Positions 17,535-25,921 of a DNA stretch of 64,000 nt are shown here, one piece after another. The notes beneath the pieces were generated by a model that made no database searches, was not told the origin of the DNA, and was given only the letters and a program-made list of their open reading frames with translations. The stretch lies in contig JAJZBZ010000002.1 in assembly GCA_021846275.1 (NCBI GenBank), positions 682,001-746,000 on the forward strand. Reading direction: 5' to 3'. The stretch comes from Acidobacteriota bacterium (lineage in GTDB: Bacteria; Acidobacteriota; Terriglobia; Terriglobales; Acidobacteriaceae). Every line of letters starts with the position of its first letter. Within the stretch, counting starts at the first letter, position 1. The position numbers were made by a program, and so were the translations under genes.

Positions 17535-18722
17535 TCAGTAGCTGGGCACGCTGGGGTCGATCTCGCGCGACCAGGCGAGGATGCCGCCGGATAAATTACT
17601 GACGCGATGAAAGCCAGCCTTGCGCAGCATCTCGGCTGCCTTCTGGCTGCGCGCGCCGCTGCGGCAGTGGACGACAATCTCAACCTCGCGATCCAGTTCA
17701 TGCACGCGCAGGTGCAGCTCGTTCAGCGGGATAAGGTGACCGCCGAGATTCGCCGTCTGGTGTTCCCACGCTTCGCGCACGTCGAGCAGAAAGTGGGGTT
17801 CGCGAGCGTCGCGGCGACGCTTCAGTTCGTGTACAGTCATCTGCGGAATTTCATTCACAGGCTTGATCTCCTCGTGTTGTTGCGCTTCATTCATCCAGCC
17901 GCAAAGTTCGCGATACTCGATCAGTTCGCGGATCGTCGGCGAATCTCCGCAGACCGGGCACTCCGGATTGCGTTTGAGTTGCAGTGTCTGAAAGCGCATC
18001 GTCAGCGCGTCCACTGTCAGCAGTCGCCCGGTCAGCGTTCCCGGCAGCTTCAGGGCGACCTTGATCGCCTCGGTGGCCTGAATGGTTCCGATCAGTCCTG
18101 GCAGCACGCCGAGCACACCGCCCTCGGCGCAGTCGGGAATCATGCCCGGTGGCGGCGGTTCCGGGTAGAGACAGCGGTAGCAGGGGCCGCCGTCGTGCGC
18201 AAAGACGCTTGCCTGCCCGTCAAACCGGAAGATGCTGCCATAGACGTTCGGCCTGCGCGCGAGCACACAGGCGTCGTTGACCAGATAGCGCGTGGCGAAG
18301 TTATCCGTACCATCGACGATCACGTCATAGCCGCCGATCAGTTCCAGAGCGTTGGCTGCGCGCAGCATCGTGTCATGCAGCTCCAGATTCACCGCCGGAT
18401 TCAGAGCATGCAGTCGCCTCTCGGCCGAGTCCACCTTGCGGCTGCCAATATCCTGCGTTCCGTGCAGCACCTGCCGCTGGAGATTCGTCGCCTCCACGAG
18501 GTCGGCATCGACCAGGCCCAGCGTGCCCACGCCGGCAGCGGCCAGATAGAGCGCGACCGGCGATCCCAGCCCGCCCATGCCCACGCAGAGCATACGCGCC
18601 GCCTTCAGGCGGCGCTGGCCATCCTCGCCGACTTCGGGCAGGATCAGGTGCCGCGCATAGCGCTGCTGATCCTCCGGCGTCAGCTCCGGCAATTCCTCTG
18701 CGCTCGGGGCAATATGCTTCAT
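17535..18722 (-). CDS. E1-like adenylyltransferase with C-terminal rhodanese domain (MoeB/MoeZ-type)
   Basis: A 395-residue fusion that activates a ubiquitin-like sulfur carrier (MoaD/ThiS/CysO type) by adenylation and passes sulfur to it. The E1 part has GMGGLGS at 48-54, DxxxxxNLQRQ at 74-83, zinc cysteines 181, 184, 255 and 258, and a MoeB-type cysteine at 198 (DCAEGG). The rhodanese domain (about 293-395) has Cys353 in HCRSGARSQ, intact for persulfide formation. It begins 11 bases after the JAMM peptidase gene, so the two are probably one operon. No sulfur-carrier gene is adjacent. Confidence 0.93.
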   Translation of the reverse strand: MKHIAPSAEELPELTPEDQQRYARHLILPEVGEDGQRRLKAARMLCVGMGGLGSPVALYLAAAGVGTLGLVDADLVEATNLQRQVLHGTQDIGSRKVDSAERRLHALNPAVNLELHDTMLRAANALELIGGYDVIVDGTDNFATRYLVNDACVLARRPNVYGSIFRFDGQASVFAHDGGPCYRCLYPEPPPPGMIPDCAEGGVLGVLPGLIGTIQATEAIKVALKLPGTLTGRLLTVDALTMRFQTLQLKRNPECPVCGDSPTIRELIEYRELCGWMNEAQQHEEIKPVNEIPQMTVHELKRRRDAREPHFLLDVREAWEHQTANLGGHLIPLNELHLRVHELDREVEIVVHCRSGARSQKAAEMLRKAGFHRVSNLSGGILAWSREIDPSVPSY

Positions 18723-18733
18723 CTGCCTTCATT

Positions 18734-19273
18734 CTACTTTCCAGCGGAGTCCCTGCATTCCTGCGTTTGCGCAGCGATGATCTCAATCTCAAGTGGTTCG
18801 TATCGGATGTTGCTGGTCTCAATGTCGTTTGCGTTCGCCGTAAGCCGCCAGGCTCTGATTTCGCCGCAACTGCCGTTCCGCGTGCTGGCAATCAGCAGGC
18901 AATGTTCCGGCCAGGTGGCACCATTTTGCATCGCGACATCTCCGATTTCCCGCGGCAGATCGGCGTTCGAAGGAACAGCCAACGCACCCGGATGGGAGTG
19001 GTAAAAGCCGAGAATCTCCCACTGATTCAGCACAGCGCGGGCATGGAAAGCGACCATATCCCGTGCTCCGATCCGAAAAAAATCTGCGCCCGTGGTCGTC
19101 TCGGCTCCAGCAGCGAGCACCGCCTCGCAAACCATCTCCTGCCCATCGACAGATCGTCCCAGCAGCGCGCCGCAGCATTCACTCGGCCACGCGGACGCGG
19201 CATCCTGTACCACTTTTCGGTATGCCGATTCCTGCATCTTCAATGACTTTTTGTCCATCGCTTGCGCTTTCAT
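18734..19273 (-). CDS. JAMM/Mov34 (MPN+) metallopeptidase, M67 family
   Basis: A 179-residue zinc peptidase of the kind that removes C-terminal extensions or adducts from ubiquitin-like proteins. The JAMM signature is complete: Glu32 (SECCG), His92 and His94 (HSH), Ser102 and Asp105 in HSHPGALAVPSNAD. Known bacterial relatives, such as Mec, release cysteine from the sulfur carrier CysO. Its place directly upstream of the E1/rhodanese gene fits a role in processing or recycling a sulfur carrier. ATG 19273 is used; ATG 19258 (MDKKSLKMQ) is an alternative. Confidence 0.9.
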   Translation of the reverse strand: MKAQAMDKKSLKMQESAYRKVVQDAASAWPSECCGALLGRSVDGQEMVCEAVLAAGAETTTGADFFRIGARDMVAFHARAVLNQWEILGFYHSHPGALAVPSNADLPREIGDVAMQNGATWPEHCLLIASTRNGSCGEIRAWRLTANANDIETSNIRYEPLEIEIIAAQTQECRDSAGK

Positions 19274-19404
19274 TGCGGCTTGCCGGACGTGTATGCGAGA
19301 GTAAAGTCTATCGGCGTGGAAGCCGATGCCGATCCTGGAATTTAGATTATCCTGCCTGCGCCCGCTCCAGTAGGGGCGTCAAGCGCCCAACGGAGCAATA
19401 CACG

Positions 19405-19866
19405 ATGAATCGCAAATCAAACCGGACGAGCGTTGCCAATGCCATCACCTCCCTGCGCGAGCGCTCTTTCGACGTGACGGAAACCCCAGTTGGCATCCGC
19501 GTCCAGAAATACGGCTGTGCCGCAGTCCTGTTTCCCCACGAAGGCATGACTCCGGATACGGTTGGCGCGATCTTTGCCTATCGAGAGCGGCCCGGCGTTG
19601 TGGTGGCCGGCGAGATTGCCCGGCTGCTGGATCGCGGCTATCAGAAGTTTTTGCAGGTCAGCCGTTATGAACTGCCAGCCACCGCGGAACAACTCCGCGC
19701 GATTCACCGCTTCACGGAAGAGTTGACCATTGTCACCGGCGGTGTGAGCCTCTACAACGAGTCGCTGGGCACGACGAGCGATCTGTACCAGTACGACCGC
19801 GTGAAGGGTCGCGAAGCGGCTGGAGACGGCCCGGCGCGCCCATGGGAGCTGGCTGGCAGTCACTGA
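19405..19866 (+). CDS. Conserved-looking cytoplasmic protein of unknown function
   Basis: A 153-residue soluble protein that I do not recognise. It has no signal peptide or membrane segment. Features are a basic N-terminus (MNRKSNRTSVANAITSLRER), alternating strands and helices (VGIRVQKYGCAAVLFPHEGMTPDTVGAIFAY), and a later amphipathic helix AEQLRAIHRFTEELT. The opposite strand is also open across most of this gene. I prefer the plus frame because its composition is protein-like and it has an ATG just after a divergent spacer. It lies divergently from the JAMM gene. Confidence 0.6.
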   Translation: MNRKSNRTSVANAITSLRERSFDVTETPVGIRVQKYGCAAVLFPHEGMTPDTVGAIFAYRERPGVVVAGEIARLLDRGYQKFLQVSRYELPATAEQLRAIHRFTEELTIVTGGVSLYNESLGTTSDLYQYDRVKGREAAGDGPARPWELAGSH

Positions 19867-19986
19867 TTGCTCGCATGAGCATCGGAAAGTCCTGAAACTA
19901 TCCGGAGTCATACGGCGCGAAGGTGCGTCTTGAAGAATTTCGGAATGCAGCCGATAGAGATGCTCAGAAGGGTAAGGAGCGCTTGG

Positions 19987-20958
19987 ATGGCTGCAATGAC
20001 CCAGAACCTTGGCGACAGGAATTCCACAGTCCAAAATCATTCCGCGATCTCCGGAGCGGAGCGTCGCACGGCACCCAGGTACTCTCTTGACGAAGGCGTT
20101 CGGGTCCATCCTGTCTCCGGAGCCACTGCGTTGCGTGGTCGCATCCGCGATCTGAGCATGGGTGGATGCAGGCTGGAGATTGATACCCGCCTGTTGACGG
20201 GCGCCATGCTCCGTGTCGAGCTTCAGTTCCAGATTCGTGGGATCAGCTTTCGACTCGCCGGAGTGACTGCCGGCAAGCGAACGAAAGATTCCGTCGGAAT
20301 CCGTTTTGTCGATCTCAATGAGCGCCGCCGAGAGGATATTGCTCAGGTGTTGACAGAGATTTCTGCCGCGGAACAGGCGGCGAAGCTCGACCCACAGCAG
20401 AAGCTACAAGAGCAGCCTGGAAGTGTGTCCACTCCGAGATCCGAACTTCGCGCTGTTGCCGTGGATGTGAAGATCAGCGCGGAATCAAGGCCTGAGAAAG
20501 CGACTCCGCACCACCATGGCGCAGCACCCGTGACGGCTCCATCCGCTTTGCATCTCGACGAGCGAGGTGTTCACATCGATGTTCCCGTTGCGCCACAAAT
20601 ACTCGATTCCACCGCTGCGCCCGCCAGTCGAGATCGGCGCGCGCATCAGCGATTGAAAGTTGATACGCGCGCGAGACTCTATCTGGTGAATACCGGCATT
20701 AGCATGCAGGGTTCGATCCAGGATTTGAGCATGGCCGGATGTCGCATTGTTACGCAGGAGCGATTCAATGTGGGCATTTACATTCGCGCCGAAGCGGAGT
20801 TCTATTTGCATGGTCTGCCATTTCGTCTGGCTGGCGTCAGCCAGGCGATCATCAATCCCAACACGATTGGCCTGCGATTTGTGGACATGAGCGAGCGGAA
20901 GCGCGAGCAACTATCAGCGCTTATTGCAGAAATCCGCGAAGCCCTGGACGAAAAGTAA
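19987..20958 (+). CDS. Tandem PilZ-domain protein
   Basis: A 323-residue cytoplasmic protein with two PilZ domains, the cyclic-di-GMP binding fold. The first (about 26-125) has RRTAPRYS followed by DLSMGG. The second (about 216-320) has RRAHQR followed by DLSMAG. Both keep RxxxR-like and D/NxSxxG elements, so both may bind c-di-GMP. The ~90-residue linker is Gln/Ala-rich. ATG 19987 is preceded by AAGGAG seven bases upstream; earlier in-frame TTG/ATG codons from 19930 lack such a site. No effector domain is attached, so it may act by protein-protein contact. Confidence 0.85.
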   Translation: MAAMTQNLGDRNSTVQNHSAISGAERRTAPRYSLDEGVRVHPVSGATALRGRIRDLSMGGCRLEIDTRLLTGAMLRVELQFQIRGISFRLAGVTAGKRTKDSVGIRFVDLNERRREDIAQVLTEISAAEQAAKLDPQQKLQEQPGSVSTPRSELRAVAVDVKISAESRPEKATPHHHGAAPVTAPSALHLDERGVHIDVPVAPQILDSTAAPASRDRRAHQRLKVDTRARLYLVNTGISMQGSIQDLSMAGCRIVTQERFNVGIYIRAEAEFYLHGLPFRLAGVSQAIINPNTIGLRFVDMSERKREQLSALIAEIREALDEK

Positions 20959-20974
20959 TAACCGCGTCGGGCAA

Positions 20975-21928
20975 TCATTTTGCGCGCGATGCAGTCGAAG
21001 CGCGAAGACGCTGCACTTCGCGATACAGTTCACTTTTCGAGCGGCCCGTATGGCGCGCCAGTTGCTTGAGCGCGTCCTTTTCCGTGATGTTTTCTGTTGA
21101 TTGCAGGTGTGCAAGCGCGGCCAGAAGGTCGTCGCTCACGGAAGAAGCAGTTGCGCCTGCCTGCGGTGGCGAAAGCAGCAGCGTGATTTCTCCTCGCACG
21201 CGTTCCTGGGCCGCTAGTTGTTGCAGCACAGTTGCAACGGATCCGCGCAGAAATTCCTCATGCATCTTGGTAAGTTCGCGTGCAACGACTACTTCGAGCG
21301 TGTCTCCCCAGAGATTTTGCATATCCAGCAGCGTGTCAAGAATGCGATGCGGAGCCTCGTAAAAAATCAGCGTAGCGGGAGCGGATTGCCCTGTCGCTGC
21401 TTCCACGCGCAGCAATGATGCGATGGAGTCGAGCGCCGAGCGCCGAGCGCCGGACTTCTCTGGGAGGAAGCCATGAAAGCAAAATCGGTGAGTCGGCAGG
21501 CCGGATGCGACGAGAGCTGAAATGGCCGCGCTGGGGCCGGGGATCGGATAGACGCGCAGCCCGGCATTCAGCGCAGCCCGCACCAGCAGCGCGCCGGGAT
21601 CGCTGATGCCGGGTATTCCCGCGTCAGAAACCAGAGCGACGCGCTGACCACCGCGCATCGCGGCAATCAGTTCGTCGGCGCGCTCACGCTCGTTGTGTTC
21701 GTGGCAGCTTGCAACGGGCGTGTGAATATCAAAATGTGTGAGCAGCTTTCGCGTCTGGCGCGTGTCCTCGCAGGCGATGCGATCGCAGCTTCGTAACACA
21801 CGCAGCGCGCGCAGGGTGATGTCTTCCAGATTGCCGATTGGCGTGGCGACGATATAAAGCCCTGGCGCGAGAGGCGGACGGACGGTAGTATCAGGATTCG
21901 AGGAAAAATCAGCACGGTCCATCGGCAT
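20975..21928 (-). CDS. rsmI: 16S rRNA (cytidine-1402-2'-O)-methyltransferase RsmI
   Basis: Methylates the ribose of C1402 in 16S rRNA, helping decoding accuracy. The 317-residue protein has the tetrapyrrole-methylase-like SAM fold: GLYIVATPIGNLEDITLRAL near the N-terminus, CEDTRQTRKLLTHF, ALVSDAGIPGISDPGALLV, and PGPSAAISALVASGLPTHRFCFHGFLP. The C-terminal KSELYREVQRL helix is also typical. It sits 20 bases downstream of the CBS/M50-like gene on the same strand and converges with the PilZ gene. Confidence 0.96.
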   Translation of the reverse strand: MPMDRADFSSNPDTTVRPPLAPGLYIVATPIGNLEDITLRALRVLRSCDRIACEDTRQTRKLLTHFDIHTPVASCHEHNERERADELIAAMRGGQRVALVSDAGIPGISDPGALLVRAALNAGLRVYPIPGPSAAISALVASGLPTHRFCFHGFLPEKSGARRSALDSIASLLRVEAATGQSAPATLIFYEAPHRILDTLLDMQNLWGDTLEVVVARELTKMHEEFLRGSVATVLQQLAAQERVRGEITLLLSPPQAGATASSVSDDLLAALAHLQSTENITEKDALKQLARHTGRSKSELYREVQRLRASTASRAK

Positions 21929-21948
21929 CGTCCTTTTTCGCGACGGTG

Positions 21949-23064
21949 TCAGCGTCCCAGACTCATTCGCTCAAGGCGACGTTGTTCATTCAGCAGCGAC
22001 ATGGAAGACATAAGGTTCTGAACGCTCACCACGCCCACAATACGCTCACCGTCGGCGACGGGAATCAGAGTCAGACCATGTCCGGTGGTGATGCGGCGAA
22101 TGATTGCGCCAAGCGTGTCCTCTGGTCGCGCAATCTGGAAGCTGCGCGTCATGATTCCCTGCACATAACCATTGCCCTCAGTTCGCAGCGAGTCCAGAAT
22201 GCGCTGGCGATTGACGATTCCCACGAGTTGCGAACCGCGAACGACGGGAAAGTCCTCCTGCAACGTGTGGATACAGCGGCGCAGCGCGTCCAGCAGCGTG
22301 TCTGACGGCGAGAGCATCGCGAAGTCGGTCAGCATTACTTCTTTCATGCAGACCGTATCGACGACGGACTGAAACAAGACGCCCTGATCTTCAATCTGCG
22401 CTCCGATGAAGATGAAAAATCCAACAGAGGAAAGCAGAGGGTCGTGAAGATAAAAGCCAGTGACGATGGTGCCGAGCGCGATGAGCTGTCCGAGCAGGCT
22501 GATCGCGCGATTTGGTGAGGGCTGTCCGCTGGCCTGCGTATAGGAGGCGCGCAGCAGACGCCCTGCGTCCAGCGGGTAAGCAGGCAGCAGATGGAGAAAG
22601 CCGAGAAATGCCTGAATCCAGACCGCGCTTCGCAGCAACGCAAGCGGCGTGACGTAGGGCAACGCGAACAGCGGAAACGATGCGCTGGCTCCGGTCATCG
22701 TGGCCGCGAGCATGAGCGCGGTGGCGAGATTTGCCACCGGCCCGGCGAGGGCCAGGACATACTGTTTTTCTGAGGAGTTGGCCATCTCCTGGCTCTCCGG
22801 ATTGGCATAGGCGAACATGCCGCCGATGGGCAACAGAAGGATCGCGCGCAGACGCAGTCCGTACCACGCCGCCACAAGCAGTCGCGCACTCTCACGCACC
22901 GCGACGGCGGCGAGGATGAGCAGCCAGAGCGCCAGTCCGGTGTTGATGGAGCCGCCGAGCGACTGGCCATAGAGCATGCAAATGGCGATGAGAATGACGA
23001 ACAGCGTGTGAATGCGAAGCTCAACACCCATCCATCGCCCCAGTGGCAGTGACCATCCGCGCAT
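21949..23064 (-). CDS. M50-like membrane protein with CBS pair and degenerate zinc motif (pseudo-protease)
   Basis: A 371-residue protein with the layout of CBS-containing site-2 proteases: six or so membrane segments (about 15-215) followed by two CBS domains (about 230-365). The HExxH zinc motif of the family is replaced by R57-E58-S59-A60-R61: both histidines are arginine while the glutamate stays. The second motif survives only in part (LLPAYPLDAGR, D166 kept, the usual Asn replaced). It should be proteolytically dead if this reading is right. The CBS pair may sense adenine nucleotides. ATG 23064 is chosen; the in-frame upstream extension runs antisense through rsmD. Confidence 0.8.
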   Translation of the reverse strand: MRGWSLPLGRWMGVELRIHTLFVILIAICMLYGQSLGGSINTGLALWLLILAAVAVRESARLLVAAWYGLRLRAILLLPIGGMFAYANPESQEMANSSEKQYVLALAGPVANLATALMLAATMTGASASFPLFALPYVTPLALLRSAVWIQAFLGFLHLLPAYPLDAGRLLRASYTQASGQPSPNRAISLLGQLIALGTIVTGFYLHDPLLSSVGFFIFIGAQIEDQGVLFQSVVDTVCMKEVMLTDFAMLSPSDTLLDALRRCIHTLQEDFPVVRGSQLVGIVNRQRILDSLRTEGNGYVQGIMTRSFQIARPEDTLGAIIRRITTGHGLTLIPVADGERIVGVVSVQNLMSSMSLLNEQRRLERMSLGR

Positions 23065-23128
23065 GTATTCATTGTAGCGGCAGAACGTGGTTGCAGTTGT
23101 CGCAGAATCATTTATGCTCAGGTTCGGG

Positions 23129-23761
23129 ATGCGTGTGATCGGAGGGAAATTCCGTTCTCGTTCGCTGCTGGCGCCGACGGGCTGGCACACGCGGCCCACG
23201 TCGGACAGGCTGCGCGAGACGCTGATGAACGTGCTGGAGAATGGCGCGGTCAATCGGATCGATGGCGCGAAGTTGCTCGATCTTTTCGCCGGCACTGGTG
23301 CGGTCGGCATCGAGGCGCTCAGTCGCGGTGCGCAATCGGTGACGTTTGTCGAGCGGAATGCGAAGACGATGGCCATTCAGGAGGCAAACTGTGCGCGCAT
23401 GGGGCTGGGCCGCGAAGCTGTGTCGATTCGTGCTGCCGCAGTCAACTGGCTGCGCCGCGAAGCTGCGCTCTCAGACGCGAATCCGGCATTTGATCTGGTC
23501 TTTCTTGATCCACCCTGGGATGACGCCGCAGCCTATGCGCATACGCTTGGACTTCTGGGAGCGGATGCGGCAAGTCTGTTGACTGCGGACGCGTGGGTGA
23601 TTGTCGAACACCGCAGAAAAACCTCTTTGACGGAGCGGTTTGGTTGCCTGGCGCGCTGGAGAGTGCTGGAGCAGGGCGATGCGGCGTTGAGTTTTTATCG
23701 GCGCTCCGCTTCGGACCTGGATTCGAAGATGAATACGGAAACGAATCCGGAAAGCAGTTGA
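23129..23761 (+). CDS. rsmD: 16S rRNA (guanine-966-N2)-methyltransferase RsmD
   Basis: Methylates G966 of 16S rRNA with SAM. The 210-residue protein has the family start MRVIGGKFRSRSL, TRPTSDRLRETLMNVL, the SAM loop LLDLFAGTGAVGIEALSRGA, VERNAKTM, and the catalytic LDPPW (NPPY-type) motif. Length and order match RsmD. ATG 23129 fits the conserved N-terminus; ATG 23114 would add five residues. It diverges from the CBS/M50-like gene with 64 bases between the starts. Confidence 0.92.
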   Translation: MRVIGGKFRSRSLLAPTGWHTRPTSDRLRETLMNVLENGAVNRIDGAKLLDLFAGTGAVGIEALSRGAQSVTFVERNAKTMAIQEANCARMGLGREAVSIRAAAVNWLRREAALSDANPAFDLVFLDPPWDDAAAYAHTLGLLGADAASLLTADAWVIVEHRRKTSLTERFGCLARWRVLEQGDAALSFYRRSASDLDSKMNTETNPESS

Positions 23762-23771
23762 TTCATGCCGA

Positions 23772-24458
23772 TCAGTTCATCTGTTTCCCGTGCGAGGCAA
23801 GATATTTGCGGAATGGAATTTCAAAGTAGAAGAGTTCCCTGCCATTCGCGAAGCGCAGACTGTGCAGATTAAGTGCGGCGCCCTGCAGCGGATGGCTGAT
23901 TCCGTCCACATCGTAAAAAAGAAATCCCGCTTCCGTGGTGTGAGGCTTGACGATCAGTGACTGGAACTCAAAGTTGTTGAAGTCCTGCTCGATTGCCTTT
24001 GCGATATTTTTATGAGGCAGATGCAGGCCGGGAATCGGAATTGGATTTGGCGTCGGCGTGCTGCTGCCGCTCACGCGCACGATGCGGCGTTCCACGTCGG
24101 AAGGCTCGGCGGCCTGAAGCCGATCTCCGGCAGCCGTAACAAAAAGTATGCGCGCGTCTTTCAGCGAAATCGCCTGGTCGCCGGTGTTGGTGATAATCAG
24201 GCGAACGGGCATGAATCCATGCGCGACGTAGTTGACGCGGAACAGCTTGAGTCGGCTTGCCGTGTCATAGGGTTCGGCGGCGATGGCGAGATTTTCGGAG
24301 GAGTGTACTTCGACGGCGGGAAAATCCGTTGCCGGTTCAACGGCGGGTGGCTTGCGGTCGGATGCAAATCCAGGACTCTGAGCGAAGAACAAGAAACAGC
24401 AGATTGCAACGCATCTCCGACTCGGAAAGCGAAATGGCTGGAGCAGAACTCGAATCAT
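23772..24458 (-). CDS. Secreted protein of unknown function
   Basis: A 228-residue exported protein with a signal peptide (CVAICCFLFFAQSPGFAS, about 15-32). The mature part looks beta-sandwich-like: VNYVAHGFMPVRLIITNTGDQAISLKDARILFVTAAGDRLQAAEPSDVERRIV, and later FQSLIVKPHTTEAGFLFYDVDGISHPLQGAALNLHSL. The phrasing resembles periplasmic beta-sandwich domains that carry no catalytic residues. It converges on rsmD (10-base gap). No family assigned. Confidence 0.65.
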   Translation of the reverse strand: MIRVLLQPFRFPSRRCVAICCFLFFAQSPGFASDRKPPAVEPATDFPAVEVHSSENLAIAAEPYDTASRLKLFRVNYVAHGFMPVRLIITNTGDQAISLKDARILFVTAAGDRLQAAEPSDVERRIVRVSGSSTPTPNPIPIPGLHLPHKNIAKAIEQDFNNFEFQSLIVKPHTTEAGFLFYDVDGISHPLQGAALNLHSLRFANGRELFYFEIPFRKYLASHGKQMN

Positions 24459-24613
24459 CGCGCCGAATTTCCCCTAGGCAGAACGATAGCAGGAACTGCA
24501 TTTGCTGAGCCAGTCCTGATGAAACGAATCTGCCGATGAGCTGCGTATAAATTCTGTATCCTGAATCAGCATGAGATAGCTGCCGGGTCCATGGATCAGG
24601 CGGGCGTGGCATT

Positions 24614-25921
24614 ATGAATCGAATCCTATGGATATACAACCTGCTCCTCCCGCTTGCGTTGCTTCTCGCAGCCCCGTGGTGGATTCTGCGGATGCTCACG
24701 ACTTCGCGTTATCGAGATGGATTTTGGCAGCGGCTGGGATGGGTTCCTGGTCGTTTTCGGCGACCACCCGACGGACGACCTGTGATCTGGCTACATGCTG
24801 TCTCCGTCGGCGAAATTTCTTCCGCACTCAAGCTGATTCAGCATCTGGAATGCGCCTTGCCGGAGATGCGTGTCCTCGTTTCGACCACAACGCGCACCGG
24901 ACAGCAACTGGCGCAGCAACGGCTTGGGTCGGATCGCGTCTTCTACTGTCCGCTGGACCTGATATGGTCTACGCGCGCGTGGCTTCAGGCGCTTCAGCCG
25001 CGCATGCTCGTGCTGATGGAGACGGAGTTCTGGCCCGGCATCCTTAGTGCCTGCTTTCGTCGCAATATCCCCGTGTTCGTGGCAAATGCGCGAATCTCGG
25101 ATCGCTCCTGGCCGCGATACCAGAGATTGCGGAAACTGTGGCGTCCATTTCTGAGCGGACTCAGCGCCGTGTGGGCCCAAAGCGATCTGGACGCGGATCG
25201 TCTGCGGGCGCTTGGCTGCAATCGAGTCGAAACCGTCGGCAGCCTGAAGTACGACCTCAGCGTGGAGACCAACTCCATGATCGTGGATCGTCTGCGCCTG
25301 CTTGCGCCTGGGATCGCGTGGCTGGTGGCTGGCAGCACGCTGGAGGGTGAGGAGCAGATTCTGATTGAGGCCTGGAAGCAGCTTACGCGCGATCGTGCGG
25401 AGATTGCCCTGCTGCTCGCGCCGCGGCATCCGGAGCGTTTTTCCGCCGTTGCTCGAATGCTCAGTGGCAGCGGCATCCGCTGGAGAAGGCGCAGCGAGAT
25501 CACGGAGCAGGCGGAGCCGATTCTAGCAGGTGAGATCGTTCTTCTTGACACCATCGGCGAGCTGGCTTCTGCATATTCATTGGCGACCGCCGGGTTCGTC
25601 GGCGGAAGCCTGATTCCGGCGGGAGGACATAATCCGCTGGAAGCCGCGTTTCACGCAGTTCCGGTAGTAATGGGAACTCACAGCGAAAACTTCCGTGCAA
25701 TTGTTGATGAGTTGCGGAAGGAGGACGCAATCGTGATCCTTTCCGTGAATGCCGCGGATGCTCTTTGTCAGCGCCTCGAACAACTCTTCGATGATGCGGC
25801 GTTCGCGCGCGCCACCGGCATGCGAGCGCGGCAAGTGCTCGAACGGCACAGTGGATCCACTGCGCGCACCGTCACAATGCTCTGCGCTGCACTGCACGGC
25901 GGAAACGGGGAAGCGCCATGA
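24614..25921 (+). CDS. waaA: 3-deoxy-D-manno-octulosonic acid (Kdo) transferase
   Basis: Adds Kdo from CMP-Kdo to the lipid A precursor at the inner membrane. The 435-residue protein begins with a membrane anchor (MNRILWIYNLLLPLALLLAAPWW). It continues with the GT30 N-domain (RPVIWLHAVSVGEISSALKLIQHLE, LVSTTTRTGQQLAQQRLG, LVLMETEFWPGIL) and the C-domain (WLVAGSTLEGEEQILIEAW, GFVGGSLIPAGGHNPLEAAFHAVPVVMG). All family signatures are present. It is the first gene of a lipid A/core operon; its stop overlaps lpxK by four bases (ATGA). Confidence 0.96.
   Translation: MNRILWIYNLLLPLALLLAAPWWILRMLTTSRYRDGFWQRLGWVPGRFRRPPDGRPVIWLHAVSVGEISSALKLIQHLECALPEMRVLVSTTTRTGQQLAQQRLGSDRVFYCPLDLIWSTRAWLQALQPRMLVLMETEFWPGILSACFRRNIPVFVANARISDRSWPRYQRLRKLWRPFLSGLSAVWAQSDLDADRLRALGCNRVETVGSLKYDLSVETNSMIVDRLRLLAPGIAWLVAGSTLEGEEQILIEAWKQLTRDRAEIALLLAPRHPERFSAVARMLSGSGIRWRRRSEITEQAEPILAGEIVLLDTIGELASAYSLATAGFVGGSLIPAGGHNPLEAAFHAVPVVMGTHSENFRAIVDELRKEDAIVILSVNAADALCQRLEQLFDDAAFARATGMRARQVLERHSGSTARTVTMLCAALHGGNGEAP

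Noticed and set aside
17607-19004. Plus-strand frame of 465 codons opposite the E1/rhodanese and JAMM genes
   Set aside because: Entirely antisense to genes with intact catalytic motifs; no motif of its own.
19417-20109. Minus-strand frame opposite the unknown gene at 19405-19866
   Set aside because: Plausible at first because both strands are open, but its composition is less protein-like and it would run through the PilZ gene's start.
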